Positions 1 to 9,709 of a stretch of DNA of 64,000 bases are shown in pieces (within the stretch, counting starts at the first letter, position 1; each line of letters opens with the position of its first letter). The stretch is from NCBI GenBank assembly GCA_016710015.1, contig JADJLR010000004.1, positions 186,001 to 250,000 on the forward strand, written 5' to 3'. The stretch comes from Flavobacteriales bacterium (GTDB lineage: Bacteria > Bacteroidota > Bacteroidia > Flavobacteriales_F > PHOS-HE28). The position numbers and the translations under genes were made by a program. The notes under the pieces are model-generated. The model was not told where the DNA came from. It ran no database searches and was given only the letters and a program-made list of their open reading frames with translations.

Positions 1-723
1 CGGTTGAGGCTTGCGAGATCGCATGGATCGGAATGCACTTTGGGCGGCATCCTGTTCGGCCACCTTCTTGCTTTGCCCTTGCCCAGTTCCACGCACCGTG
101 CCATTGATCCTTACCTCGGCCACGTAGTGCTTCCCTCTTCCCGTGCCGCCTTCTTCGCGCACCACGAATTCCACTTTCTTTCGGCGCTTCTGTCCCCATT
201 CCAACAACCGGCTCTTACCATCGCGATCCTCACGTTCGATCTCCTTGATATCGAAATGGACATGCAGCAATTTGACCACCACCTTGCGGGTACGCACGAA
301 GCCCTTGTCCAAGAAAAGCGCGCCGATCAATGCTTCCAGCGCATTGCCCGGAACGGACGATTCGTGGGAACGAGCCACATTGCTTTCCATGACCCGTTCG
401 ATCTGGATCTGTTTGGCCAGCGCGTTCAGTTGCGCCCGGCTGACGAGTTTACTGCGCATGCGGGTCAGGAACCCCTCGCCCTTCTCGGGATAGGTGCTGA
501 AGAGCATGTCCCCGATGATCGCATCCAGGATCGCATCCCCTAGGAATTCGAGCCGTTCGTTATCTGGAAGGTCCGCACGTTCATCCACCACGGCACTCAC
601 GTGCCGCAACGCTTGTCGGTACAGTGCCAGATCACCTGGAGTTAGGCCCAAGGTCTGCCGACACCACGCACGTACCCGCCGTTCTTCCGGGTCTCGTGTT
701 CGGTGAAAAAGACTTCTGATCAC
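1..723 (-). CDS. rnc: Ribonuclease III, 3' end beyond window
   Basis: Endonuclease that cleaves double-stranded RNA in rRNA and mRNA processing. It reads leftward from a GTG at 723 and stays open to base 1, so 241 residues are visible and only the extreme C-terminus is missing. The family signature NERLEFLGDA lies at residues 55-64 with acidic residues E56, E59 and D63, and E130 sits in GNALEALIGA. N127 occupies the place of E. coli D114; I recall this Asn as common in Bacteroidota. A double-stranded RNA-binding domain follows (about 170-240). It begins 7 bases after the fabF stop, completing the acpP-fabF-rnc operon. The GTG start rests on spacing and the lack of an ATG before the conserved domain. 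Confidence 0.93.
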   Translation of the reverse strand, partial: MIRSLFHRTRDPEERRVRAWCRQTLGLTPGDLALYRQALRHVSAVVDERADLPDNERLEFLGDAILDAIIGDMLFSTYPEKGEGFLTRMRSKLVSRAQLNALAKQIQIERVMESNVARSHESSVPGNALEALIGALFLDKGFVRTRKVVVKLLHVHFDIKEIEREDRDGKSRLLEWGQKRRKKVEFVVREEGGTGRGKHYVAEVRINGTVRGTGQGQSKKVAEQDAAQSAFRSMRSRKPQP

Positions 724-730
724 GGGAAGG

Positions 731-1981
731 CTAGCGGTACTTGCGGAAGATCACCGAGGTGTTGTGCCCACCAAAGCCAAAGGTGTTGCTCATGGCCGCA
801 TTCACGGTGCGCTTCTGCGCGGTATTGAACGTGAAGTTCAGGTCGGGGTCGATCTCCGGATCATCCGTGAAGTGGTTGATCGTAGGGGGCACCGTGTCGG
901 TATGGACGCTCATGATCGCGGCGATCCCTTCCACGGCACCAGCACCACCCAGCAGGTGCCCGGTCATGCTCTTGGTCGCACTGATGTTGAGTTTGTAAGC
1001 GTGCTCACCGAACAAGCGTTGGATCGCCTTTACCTCCTGCGGATCACCGATCGGAGTGCTTGTTCCGTGGGTGTTGATGTAGTCGATCTCGTCGGCGCGC
1101 AAACCAGCGTCCTTCAACGCATGCTTCATGCAGAGCTCGGCACCCAAGCCTTCCGGATGGGGGGCGGTGATGTGGTAAGCATCACTACTCATGCCACCAC
1201 CGACCACTTCGGCGTAGATCTTCGCACCTCGTGCAAGCGCGTGTTCCAGATCTTCCAGAACGATGGCAGCACCACCTTCGCCCAACACGAAACCATCGCG
1301 GTCCTTGTCATACGGGCGCGAAGCCGAAGCCGGGTCGTCGTTCCGAGTACTCATGGCATGCAGGGCATTGAAGCCTCCCACACCGGACTCGTAGATCGCC
1401 GCTTCGCTCCCTCCTGTCACTACGGCCACACAAGTGCCAAGGCGGATGTAATTGAAAGCATCGATCATGGCATTGTTGCCACTCGCACATGCACTGGCTG
1501 TAACGTAGCTGGGGCCATGCAAGCCGTGACGCATGGTGATGAGGCCGGCCGCACTATCCGCGATCATCTTGGGGATGAAGAACGGGTTGAAGCGTGGCGT
1601 ACCATCACCCTTAGCGAAGTTGATGCATTCGTCCTGGAAGGTCTTGAGCCCCCCGATGCCACTGCCCCAAATAGCCCCGATGCGTTCACGGTCCACTTTG
1701 TCGAGCACCAAGCCGCTGTCCTTGATGGCCTCATCGGCGCACACCACGGCGAACTGGGTGTAGGGATCCATCTTCCGCGCCTCTTTGCGGTCGATGAAAT
1801 CCTCGGGGTTGAACCCCTTCACCTCGCAGGCGAAACGCGTTTTGAACTTGGTGGCATCGAAGCGCGTTATGGGCGCGGCTCCGCTAAGGCCGCTCACTAG
1901 GCCCTCCCAGTACTCCTTGAGGGTGTTCCCGAGGGGAGTGAGCGCGCCCAGACCGGTGACGACCACACGTCTGAGCTGCAT
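731..1981 (-). CDS. fabF: 3-oxoacyl-ACP synthase II
   Basis: Condensing enzyme of fatty acid elongation that joins malonyl-ACP to a growing acyl-ACP in the cytoplasm. The 416-residue protein has the normal family length. The Cys-His-His catalytic triad is visible: C165 in TASACASGNN, H305 in INTHGTSTP and H342 in MTGHLLGGAGA. It starts 12 bases after the acpP stop and is followed 7 bases later by rnc, so the three are very likely one transcript. The gene encoding its carrier-protein substrate is therefore immediately upstream. Nothing is truncated or unusual. Confidence 0.97.
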   Translation of the reverse strand: MQLRRVVVTGLGALTPLGNTLKEYWEGLVSGLSGAAPITRFDATKFKTRFACEVKGFNPEDFIDRKEARKMDPYTQFAVVCADEAIKDSGLVLDKVDRERIGAIWGSGIGGLKTFQDECINFAKGDGTPRFNPFFIPKMIADSAAGLITMRHGLHGPSYVTASACASGNNAMIDAFNYIRLGTCVAVVTGGSEAAIYESGVGGFNALHAMSTRNDDPASASRPYDKDRDGFVLGEGGAAIVLEDLEHALARGAKIYAEVVGGGMSSDAYHITAPHPEGLGAELCMKHALKDAGLRADEIDYINTHGTSTPIGDPQEVKAIQRLFGEHAYKLNISATKSMTGHLLGGAGAVEGIAAIMSVHTDTVPPTINHFTDDPEIDPDLNFTFNTAQKRTVNAAMSNTFGFGGHNTSVIFRKYR

Positions 1982-1993
1982 CCGTTCCGGAAA

Positions 1994-2230
1994 TTACTTC
2001 GCGTTCTTCTCGACGTAGTCCACAGCCTGACCCACGGTCTGGATCTTCTCGGCCTGGTCGTCGGGAATAGCGATGTTGAACTCCTTCTCGAACTCCATGA
2101 TGAGTTCGACTGTATCGAGGCTGTCAGCGCCAAGGTCGTTCGTGAAGCTCGCCTCTGGCGTGACCTCGCCCTGATCGACTCCGAGCTTGTCCACAATGAT
2201 GGCGATGACCCTTGACTTGATATCCGACAT
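1994..2230 (-). CDS. acpP: Acyl carrier protein
   Basis: Small acidic carrier of 78 residues that holds acyl chains on 4'-phosphopantetheine during fatty acid synthesis. The modified serine is S37 in the motif GADSLDTVEL, and the length and acidity are typical. It is the first gene of acpP-fabF-rnc. Upstream on the minus strand lies a TTCCTTTG sequence about 30 bases before the ATG, which resembles the Bacteroidota TAnnTTTG -7 element with one mismatch, so the operon probably starts in the 65-base gap after the nitroreductase gene. Confidence 0.97.
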   Translation of the reverse strand: MSDIKSRVIAIIVDKLGVDQGEVTPEASFTNDLGADSLDTVELIMEFEKEFNIAIPDDQAEKIQTVGQAVDYVEKNAK

Positions 2231-2295
2231 GTCCGTGCTTTATTGGTTGAACAGGGTGCAAAGGAAAGACATTTTCGATACGCAACACCAGCCAT

Positions 2296-2961
2296 TCACA
2301 GGTAGGGCACCAAGACATCTTCCAAAGCCTTGCGTTCGAGCCTCGGAACAGTACACTCCGAAGCCGGATATCCCATGGGGATCAGGAGGAAAGGTCGTTC
2401 GTTGTCCGGACGCTCCAACACCACAGAAAGAAAGTTCATCGGGCTCGGCGTGTGCGTTAAGGTGACCAACCCAGCATGATGAGCAGCCAAAAGGAGCATG
2501 CCGGTGGCGATCCCAACGCTCTCGTTCACATAATAATTCGGGTGTTTGGACCCGTCCGCATCGTACTCGAATGCACGCTTAAAGACCACCACCAACCACG
2601 GTGCGGTCTCCAAGAACGGCTTGTGCTCATCCGTGCCAAAGGGCGCCAGATCACGCAGCCATTCTTCTGTCATTCGACCGTTGTAATTGGCCCGCTCCTC
2701 CTCTTCTGCTGCCTCACGGATCCTTCGTTTCAGCTCAGCATTACCCACCAAACAGAAGGTCCACGGTTGCTTGTGAGCGCCGCTGGGTGCGGTTGCCGCC
2801 GTGCGGATCACCTCCTGCATAACGGCCAGTGGCACGGGTTCCGGACTGAAATCACGCACGGTGCGTCGCGCATTGGCAAGTGCGAAAAAGGCTTTGGCCC
2901 GCTCCAGTATTTCGACACTATTGCGGCGCGTATGATCCAATGGAATGTGTTCGTAGGCCAT
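2296..2961 (-). CDS. Nitroreductase-family flavoprotein, iodotyrosine deiodinase-like
   Basis: FMN enzyme of the nitroreductase superfamily, 221 residues from the ATG at 2961. The frame is open further upstream, but that extension would run over the divergent purN start. Seen in the protein: RRTVRDFSPEPVP near residue 32, TAPSGAHKQPWTF at 57-69, and a lid segment with E89, Y93 and K114. Their spacing (E four before Y, K 21 after Y) matches the substrate-binding Glu-Tyr-Lys triad known from iodotyrosine deiodinase, E157/Y161/K182 in the human enzyme. This suggests reductive dehalogenation of halotyrosine-like substrates, but a general nitroreductase role cannot be excluded. Its start is 48 bases from purN, transcribed the other way. 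Confidence 0.85.
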   Translation of the reverse strand: MAYEHIPLDHTRRNSVEILERAKAFFALANARRTVRDFSPEPVPLAVMQEVIRTAATAPSGAHKQPWTFCLVGNAELKRRIREAAEEEERANYNGRMTEEWLRDLAPFGTDEHKPFLETAPWLVVVFKRAFEYDADGSKHPNYYVNESVGIATGMLLLAAHHAGLVTLTHTPSPMNFLSVVLERPDNERPFLLIPMGYPASECTVPRLERKALEDVLVPYL

Positions 2962-3009
2962 GTGCCGAAGTTCGCGAACGATCAGCAATGCTGCATCTTC
3001 GCATCCAAG

Positions 3010-3576
3010 ATGGTACGCATCGCCATACTGGCTTCGGGGTCTGGCACCAATGCCCAACGGATCGTGGAATACTTCAACGGTCATGCGCTCGTCCGAGTCG
3101 TGTTGATCGGTTGCGACCGATCCAAAGCGGGCGTGATCCAACGTTCATGGGACCTGGGCGTCCCTTGCTACCTCTTCAATGGTAAGCTCTTGCGTGATGG
3201 CACGGTGCTTCGCGAATTATTGACCCAACGGATCGACCTCTTGGTCTTGGCCGGTTTCATGCGGTTGATTCCAGCTGAAATGGTGAATGCCTTCCCTGAT
3301 CGTATCATCAACATCCACCCTGCACTATTACCGAATTTCGGCGGCAAGGGCATGTATGGCCATCGTGTTCACGAAGCAGTGATCGCCGCAAAGGAGGCCG
3401 AGAGTGGGATCACCATACATCTGGTGAACGAGCGGTATGACGAGGGCCATCAGTTGGCACAGTTCCGCTGTGCCGTGTTGTCGGGAGATACGCCCGAAAC
3501 CTTGGCTGAGCGCATCCACGAACTGGAGCATGCGCATTACCCCGCAGCCATCGAAAAGGTAGCGAATGGCATGTAG
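3010..3576 (+). CDS. purN: Phosphoribosylglycinamide formyltransferase
   Basis: Transfers formyl from 10-formyltetrahydrofolate to GAR in purine biosynthesis. The protein has 188 residues from the ATG at 3010, chosen because MVRIAILASGSGTN is the conserved N-terminus; the longer open frame upstream only mirrors the divergent nitroreductase gene. Catalytic residues N101, H103 (NIHPALLP) and D144 (NERYDEGHQ) are in place. CATCTTCG ends 8 bases before the ATG and could be a -7 element with a very short leader. It stands alone, with no other pur genes nearby. Confidence 0.95.
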   Translation: MVRIAILASGSGTNAQRIVEYFNGHALVRVVLIGCDRSKAGVIQRSWDLGVPCYLFNGKLLRDGTVLRELLTQRIDLLVLAGFMRLIPAEMVNAFPDRIINIHPALLPNFGGKGMYGHRVHEAVIAAKEAESGITIHLVNERYDEGHQLAQFRCAVLSGDTPETLAERIHELEHAHYPAAIEKVANGM

Positions 3577-3692
3577 GGTCGCCTTGCCATTCATGGCTGA
3601 TACGACCGGTGGGCCCCCTCCCCCATTATGGGGATGCATAAGGGTGAAGGCAAATTGCCACTTATAATTGCCCCATACCGAAACGATTCGAC

Positions 3693-6143
3693 ATGACCCA
3701 TATCGCTACCCTACGTGTGCTATTGACCTCTGTTCTGGTCCTCACCTTCGGATCCAAAGGCAACTGTGCCACCGAACCATCGCCCCTTGATCGACCTGCT
3801 CGCAGCCTGTCCGTGGGTGGTGCTGGTTTCGAAGAGAACAAGGGGCAGGTCCTTCGCACGAATGGGGAGCAAGCGGACTTCGTAAGATTCCGCTTGGTGC
3901 AGGAGGGTGCTTCGATCTTTCTGTTGAACAATGGGATCGCTTATCAATTCAGCCGTAAACACTACCCAGCGGGATATGCCGAATTGAAGCACAGGGAAAT
4001 TCTGGACCCTGCCGAACAAAAGGATCTCGATGCCTTGCGCAAGGAGATCCGAAATGAGACTTTCCGCATGGACGTGGTGTTGGTCGGTGCGAACGCAGAC
4101 CCGCTAGTGACCACTGAGAACCGGAGCGCCGATCGCACGAACTACTACACCCACGATGCGTTGGACGTAAGCTCATTCGGGCACGTTACGTACCACGATG
4201 TGTATCCCGGCATCGACTGGGTGTTGTACATCATGGAGGCAGGCTTCAAGTACGATTTCATCATCCACCCCGGTGCGGATCCCGCTCTGATCGACCTGCG
4301 CTTCGACCATCAGGAGGAATTGTACCTGAACGACCGGGGAGGGCTGGTGCATGGCAACCGCCTGGGTTGGTCCACGGAAGAAGCGCCAGTGAGCTACCAA
4401 GGAACAAGCGCTGTGGCCACACGATTCGCGCTGGACGGAAACCACCTGCGCTTCGTGCTTGGCGACTACGACAACAGCAAGGTCTTGACCATCGATCCGG
4501 CTCGGTTATGGGGCACCTACTATGGTGGCAGCGGCACAGATGAAGGACACTCCTGCGCGATCGATGCCAGCGGCAACATCTACCTCGCCGGTGAAACCAG
4601 CTCCGCGACCGCGATCGCCGATGGTGGGTACCAGACCACCTACGGAGGGGGTGCCAGCGATGCGTTCCTCGCGAAGTTCAATGCGGAAGGCATTCGGCTC
4701 TGGGCCACGTATTATGGAGGCGATAGCACCGAGACGAGAATGTCCTGCGCCGTTGATGCCAGCGGCAATTGTTACCTCGCAGGTAGCACCCTATCCACCA
4801 CTTCCATTGCCAGTGGCGGGCATCAGAATGCATTTGGTGGCGACCTGGATGCGTTCTTGGTCAAGTTCGCCCCGGACGGCACCCGCTTGTGGGCAACATA
4901 CTATGGTGGAGATCGAGGAGACCGGGGTAGATCCTGCGCTGTGGACGGATCTGGCAATATCTACATGTCCGGAAGCACCTCGTCCACGTCGAACATCGCC
5001 GATGGCGGTTTCCAGAACACCTTCGGCGGTGGTGGGTTCAATACCGATGCCTTCCTAGTGAAATTCGATCCTAGTGGCACCAGGCTGTGGGGCACCTACT
5101 ATGGCGACCTTGGGAATGATATCGCCTTCACATGCGCTACCGCTGTAGATGGGAGCATACTGATCGCCGGTGGAACCTATTCCCAAGTGAATATGGCCAC
5201 TCCGGGTGCTCACCAGCCCACCGTCTCGTCGTTCGGCGATGCCTTCCTAGCAAAGTTCGATGGCGCTGGTGCCCGGCAATGGGCCACCTATTACGGCGGC
5301 TCCAGCAATGATTACGCCGAGGGCCTTGCCACGGATAGCAATGGCAACATCTACATGGCGGGACTCACCCTTTCCGGCAACGCCATTGCTTCTGGCGGCC
5401 ACCAGAATGCCCGCGATGGATTCTCCGATGCGTTCCTCATCAAATTCAGCCCGACCGGTGCGCGCTTATGGGGCACCTATTATGGAGGGACCCAAAGTGA
5501 AGATGGGTTTGGTTGTGCGGTGGATGGTGATGACAATGTGTACTTGACCGGCTTTACGGCTTCGGCCAACGGCATTGCATCCGGGGGTTACCAGAACTCG
5601 TACGGCGGAGCAGGTATTTCGGAGGCTGATGCTTTTGTAGTGAAGTTCAACTCTGCGGGTACGCGTCTGTGGGGAACGTATTATGGCGCCGACGGGGTCG
5701 AAGAAAGCAGGGATTGCGCCATTACAGCGAACGGCGATGTGGTCTTTTGCGGCACCACGAACTCATCCATCGTGATCGCGGAGAACGGCCAACAGAACAC
5801 ACTGGGCGGTGATACGGATGCGTTCTTGGTTCGGCTCGATCCTTCGAATGTGGATGCCATCGGTGAGAGGACACGTGGTGCGCTGCTGTCATTGATGCCG
5901 AACCCGAACTCAGGCAACGTGTTCTATGTTGAAATTGGAGAGGATGCTACTGGTGCGGGCGCTTTGTATTTGGAAATGCTCGATGCCAGCGGCAAGCTCA
6001 TGTATGCAACGCGGATCAACCCCGACGGGAAAAGCACACGCATCGCGGTGGACCTTGGCGGAAAAGTGCCGACCGGCGTGTACCTGGTGCGAATCACATC
6101 GGACAGTGTCACCTACACCGGTCGATCGGTGGTGCAGCCTTGA
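3693..6143 (+). CDS. SBBP-repeat T9SS surface protein
   Basis: Predicted secreted protein of 816 residues. A signal peptide (about 1-26) is followed by an N-terminal domain containing ENKGQV and VYPGIDW, typical of Bacteroidota SBBP-repeat proteins. Seven repeats follow, each opening with a form of LWGTYYGG and containing a GNIYLAG-type strand and a DAFLAKF-type strand, probably blades of a beta-propeller. The last 85 residues (MPNPNSGN ... GVYLVRI) are a type A T9SS sorting domain, so the protein should cross the outer membrane and be anchored or released. Its binding partner or substrate is unknown. A hairpin at 6160-6180 follows the stop. Confidence 0.88.
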   Translation: MTHIATLRVLLTSVLVLTFGSKGNCATEPSPLDRPARSLSVGGAGFEENKGQVLRTNGEQADFVRFRLVQEGASIFLLNNGIAYQFSRKHYPAGYAELKHREILDPAEQKDLDALRKEIRNETFRMDVVLVGANADPLVTTENRSADRTNYYTHDALDVSSFGHVTYHDVYPGIDWVLYIMEAGFKYDFIIHPGADPALIDLRFDHQEELYLNDRGGLVHGNRLGWSTEEAPVSYQGTSAVATRFALDGNHLRFVLGDYDNSKVLTIDPARLWGTYYGGSGTDEGHSCAIDASGNIYLAGETSSATAIADGGYQTTYGGGASDAFLAKFNAEGIRLWATYYGGDSTETRMSCAVDASGNCYLAGSTLSTTSIASGGHQNAFGGDLDAFLVKFAPDGTRLWATYYGGDRGDRGRSCAVDGSGNIYMSGSTSSTSNIADGGFQNTFGGGGFNTDAFLVKFDPSGTRLWGTYYGDLGNDIAFTCATAVDGSILIAGGTYSQVNMATPGAHQPTVSSFGDAFLAKFDGAGARQWATYYGGSSNDYAEGLATDSNGNIYMAGLTLSGNAIASGGHQNARDGFSDAFLIKFSPTGARLWGTYYGGTQSEDGFGCAVDGDDNVYLTGFTASANGIASGGYQNSYGGAGISEADAFVVKFNSAGTRLWGTYYGADGVEESRDCAITANGDVVFCGTTNSSIVIAENGQQNTLGGDTDAFLVRLDPSNVDAIGERTRGALLSLMPNPNSGNVFYVEIGEDATGAGALYLEMLDASGKLMYATRINPDGKSTRIAVDLGGKVPTGVYLVRITSDSVTYTGRSVVQP

Positions 6144-6159
6144 TCCCGAGATGCTTCGG

Positions 6160-6180
6160 ACCGGATCACATCGATCCGGT
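6160..6180 (+). terminator. Hairpin after the SBBP gene
   Basis: Perfect 8-bp arms ACCGGATC and GATCCGGT with a 5-base loop lie 17 bases past the SBBP stop. There is no T-run after the stem, so termination is only a possibility; the hairpin does separate this gene from marC. Confidence 0.4.
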
Positions 6181-6209
6181 GTTCCATGCCGCTGCGCGAC
6201 CTTTGCGCC

Positions 6210-6821
6210 ATGTTCGACCTAGGCGAGATCGGTAAAGCGTTCCTGATCCTCTTCGCGGTGATCGATATCGTTGGCGGTATCCCATTGATCCTGCAAGTGC
6301 GTCAAAAAGCGGGAAAGATCTATCCCACACGTGCGGTACTGGTAAGCCTTGGTATCATGATCACCTTCCTGTACTTGGGCGAGGGGATCCTGAATGTCCT
6401 TGGGATCGATGTGAGTTCCTTCGCCGTTGCAGGAGCGCTCGTCTTGTTCTTCATCGCCTTGGAAATGATCCTGGGTGTTCGGTTGTTCAAGGAAGACCTT
6501 TCGGCTCCCGGGCTAACGGAGGCCTCTGCGGACAACAAGGTGTACAGCGTGGTCCCATTGGCCTTCCCGGTGATCGCTGGTGCAGGAACGATCACCACGG
6601 TGCTTTCGCTGCGTGCGGAGTTCCACTCGGTGAACATCCTGATCGCGATCTTCCTGAACATGATCCCGATCCTGTTGGTATTGATGCTAACGGGCCGGAT
6701 CGAACGCCTGCTGGGGCGCGTAGGCTTGATCGTCCTGCGCAAGGCATTCGGGATCATACTACTGGCCATCAGCATCAAGTTGTTCGCTGGCAATATCACC
6801 AACCTCTTCCCGGCACATTGA
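6210..6821 (+). CDS. MarC-family membrane protein
   Basis: Integral inner-membrane protein of the MarC/UPF0056 family, 203 residues from the ATG at 6210. About six hydrophobic segments are visible, starting with FLILFAVIDIVGGIPLIL and ending with FGIILLAISIKLF. The family resembles small transporters but has no firm substrate; the historical link to antibiotic resistance is disputed. An in-frame ATG at 6186 would add eight residues. I prefer 6210 because MFDLGEIGKAFLILFAVID matches the usual family start and because a CTTTGCGCC sequence, possibly a -7 element, lies directly before it. rnhA follows 40 bases downstream. Confidence 0.88.
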   Translation: MFDLGEIGKAFLILFAVIDIVGGIPLILQVRQKAGKIYPTRAVLVSLGIMITFLYLGEGILNVLGIDVSSFAVAGALVLFFIALEMILGVRLFKEDLSAPGLTEASADNKVYSVVPLAFPVIAGAGTITTVLSLRAEFHSVNILIAIFLNMIPILLVLMLTGRIERLLGRVGLIVLRKAFGIILLAISIKLFAGNITNLFPAH

Positions 6822-6861
6822 ACCCGGCAATGACCAACTCGGATCCAACCAAGCGATCGGC

Positions 6862-7332
6862 ATGAAGATCACCATCCACACCGATGGCGCAGCGAGTGGC
6901 AACCCTGGCCCCGGTGGCTTCGGTGCCGTGCTGGAGAGCGGCAAGCACCGCAAGGAGATCTGGGGCGGTTTCCGCATGACCACCAACAACCGCATGGAGC
7001 TGCTGGCCGTGATCGAGGCGCTGGAAGCCTTGAAGAACCCCGGCATGGACGTAATGGTGGTGAGCGACAGCAAGTACGTGGTGGATGCCATTGAACAAGG
7101 CTGGCTCTTCGGTTGGGAGAAGAAAGGATTCGCGAAGCAGAAGAACCCTGATCTGTGGCGTCGCTTTCTCAAGGTCTATCGCCAGCACAATGTGAAGTTC
7201 CAGTGGATCAGGGGCCACAACGGACATCCGTTGAACGAACTCTGCGACCAACTCGCCGTGGCCGCACGCAACCAAAGTGTTCTCGCCGTGGATGAAGGCT
7301 ACGAGGCCCTTCAAGGTGGCACCTTGCTCTGA
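6862..7332 (+). CDS. rnhA: Ribonuclease HI
   Basis: Degrades the RNA strand of RNA-DNA hybrids, removing primers and R-loops. The 156-residue length is normal. The four metal-binding carboxylates are present: D8 in HTDGAASGNPG, E46 in RMELLAV, D69 in VVSDSKYV and D129 in NELCDQLA, with H122-type loop residues in RGHNGHPLNE. The basic handle region FGWEKKGFAKQKNP is also present. Spacing of 40 bases from marC and 43 to the next gene allows cotranscription, but the next gene has its own TATCTTCG element. Confidence 0.96.
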   Translation: MKITIHTDGAASGNPGPGGFGAVLESGKHRKEIWGGFRMTTNNRMELLAVIEALEALKNPGMDVMVVSDSKYVVDAIEQGWLFGWEKKGFAKQKNPDLWRRFLKVYRQHNVKFQWIRGHNGHPLNELCDQLAVAARNQSVLAVDEGYEALQGGTLL

Positions 7333-7342
7333 ACTCCGCTCC

Positions 7343-7350
7343 TATCTTCG
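7343..7350 (+). promoter_or_regulatory. -7 promoter element (biotin carrier gene)
   Basis: TATCTTCG fits the Bacteroidota -7 consensus TAnnTTyG and lies 25 bases before the ATG at 7376. No clear -33 TTG was identified. Confidence 0.5.
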
Positions 7351-7375
7351 CTCGCTCTCTCGAAACGCATAACCT

Positions 7376-7885
7376 ATGGCCAAGCTCTTCGCCACCATCA
7401 ACAGCACCAAGGAAGCCATCGTGTTGGAGCGGGCAACACCTTCGGCACCGTGGACCCCTGCTGGTGAAGATGCTGCGGACCTCGTTCGTACAGGGCCTTC
7501 GTCATTCAGCTTGGTGCGCAATGGTCGTAGCCACCGGATCCTCGTGCTGAAGGAGGACCGCGAGAACAACACGGTCCGTTTGCGGATAGGCGCACACACC
7601 TTCACCGTGCAGTTGGAAGACGACCGTTCGAGGTTGATGCACACCCTCGGCTTGGACAAGGCCACTGCGAAAGTGAAGGAGGTCAAAGCCCCCATGCCCG
7701 GACTGGTGCTGAACATCTTGGTGAAGGCCGGAGATACCGTGAAGAAGAATGATCCGATCCTGGTGTTGGAGGCCATGAAGATGGAAAACCTGATCAAGGC
7801 GCCCGGCGATGCCATCATCGGCAGCGTCCACGCCGAGAAAGGCAAAGCTGTTGAGAAAGGCCAACTGCTCGTGAGTTTCGGCTGA
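7376..7885 (+). CDS. Biotin carboxyl carrier protein (biotin/lipoyl domain)
   Basis: Carrier subunit of a biotin-dependent carboxylase, 169 residues. The C-terminal biotinyl domain (about 104-169) contains EAMKMEN, with the biotin-accepting lysine at K135 and the preceding KAPMPGLV strand. The N-terminal 100 residues resemble the extra domain of acyl-CoA (propionyl/acetyl) carboxylase carriers of Bacteroidota rather than the short AccB of fatty acid synthesis. No carboxylase or carboxyltransferase gene lies beside it, so the partner subunits must be encoded elsewhere and the acyl substrate is unknown. Confidence 0.9.
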   Translation: MAKLFATINSTKEAIVLERATPSAPWTPAGEDAADLVRTGPSSFSLVRNGRSHRILVLKEDRENNTVRLRIGAHTFTVQLEDDRSRLMHTLGLDKATAKVKEVKAPMPGLVLNILVKAGDTVKKNDPILVLEAMKMENLIKAPGDAIIGSVHAEKGKAVEKGQLLVSFG

Positions 7886-7908
7886 CCCGCCCACCCAGCT
7901 TCGGTCCT

Positions 7909-7916
7909 TACCTTTC
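7909..7916 (+). promoter_or_regulatory. -7 element abutting the sod start codon
   Basis: TACCTTTC ends only 4 bases before the ATG at 7921. With a -7 element this close, transcription would begin at or within a base of the start codon, so the mRNA may be leaderless. Confidence 0.55.
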
Positions 7917-7920
7917 GCAC

Positions 7921-8664
<744 letters not shown>

Positions 8665-9594
8665 TCACCCCTCCACCAACTCAATATCGAAATCCACCAA
8701 TTCCACGAACTGTTGGATCCGCTCGTCGATGTCTTCTCGGCTCACTTCCGCGATCCGCTCGATGCCGAATTTCTCGCAGGTGAAACTAGCCATGGCGCTT
8801 CCGACGATGATGGCGCGTTTGAGATTATCGAAGCTGTGGTCCTGCGTACGGGCTAAGTATCCAATGAATCCACCGGCGAATGTGTCGCCAGCACCTGTCG
8901 GGTCGATCACATCCTCCAAGGGCAACGCGGGTGCAAAGAAGACCCGATCCGGACCAAAGAGGAGTGCGCCGTGCTCTCCTTTCTTCACCACCAAGTACTT
9001 GGGGCCCATGTCCAAGATCTTCACTGCCGCTTTCACCAAGCTGTGTTCTCCGCTCAACTGCCGCGCCTCAGCATCGTTGATCGTGAGGATGTCCACGCGA
9101 GCGATCACCTCCTTGAGCTTCTCCAGCGCACTGTCCATCCAGAAGTTCATGGTATCCATCACCACCAAAGCGGGACGGTCCTTCATCTGATCCAACACTT
9201 TGCCTTGCACCGTGGGGTCCAAGTTGCCGAGCATCACATACGGTGCTTGGCGATACGACTCAGGCAGCTTCGGGTCCAGTTCCAACAGGACATTGAGGCG
9301 GGTCTCCAACGTATCACGGGTGTTCATGTCATAGTGGTATCGGCCCGCCCAGAAGAAGCTCTCCTTGCCCTTCAGCACCTCCAACCCAGCGAGATCCACA
9401 CCACGATCCCGGAGTTGCTGCATCACGGATTCCGGGAAATCGTCCCCGACCACGCTTACAAGACCCATCTTATCCAGAAACACCGAGGCGGCAAGAGAAA
9501 TGTATGTGGCTGCACCACCCACGGTCTTTTCGGCAATGCCGAATGGGGTTTCAATGCGATCGAATGCGACGGTACCGACAGTGATGAGTTGCAT
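8665..9594 (-). CDS. PfkB-family sugar/nucleoside kinase
   Basis: ATP-dependent kinase of the ribokinase/PfkB family, 309 residues. The N-terminal VGGAATYISLA motif (about 25-35) contacts substrate, and DPTGAGDTFAGG at 231-242 is the second family signature, with D237 as catalytic base. Residues around 204-215 (KKGEHGALLF) form part of the nucleotide site. The family phosphorylates ribose, fructose phosphates, adenosine and others, so the substrate cannot be assigned. On the minus strand CACCTTTG lies about 20 bases before the ATG as a probable -7 element. It ends back to back with the sod gene at a shared TGATCA. Confidence 0.9.
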   Translation of the reverse strand: MQLITVGTVAFDRIETPFGIAEKTVGGAATYISLAASVFLDKMGLVSVVGDDFPESVMQQLRDRGVDLAGLEVLKGKESFFWAGRYHYDMNTRDTLETRLNVLLELDPKLPESYRQAPYVMLGNLDPTVQGKVLDQMKDRPALVVMDTMNFWMDSALEKLKEVIARVDILTINDAEARQLSGEHSLVKAAVKILDMGPKYLVVKKGEHGALLFGPDRVFFAPALPLEDVIDPTGAGDTFAGGFIGYLARTQDHSFDNLKRAIIVGSAMASFTCEKFGIERIAEVSREDIDERIQQFVELVDFDIELVEG

Positions 9595-9709
9595 GTGTTG
9601 AAGTATGTGTGGGCAAAGGTGCGGGTTACTGGGGGAACCAACCTCTTGCTCGATCGGTTCAAGAAGGAATCACCAATGCTACCTTAGGCCCCTCCTAAAC
9701 CATTCATAC

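Noticed and set aside
764..1900. A 378-codon open frame on the plus strand opposite fabF
   Set aside because: fabF on the other strand is complete with its catalytic triad; the antisense product resembles nothing.
2476..3009. An N-terminal extension of purN of 178 codons
   Set aside because: It lies opposite the nitroreductase gene; conserved PurN sequence starts at 3010.
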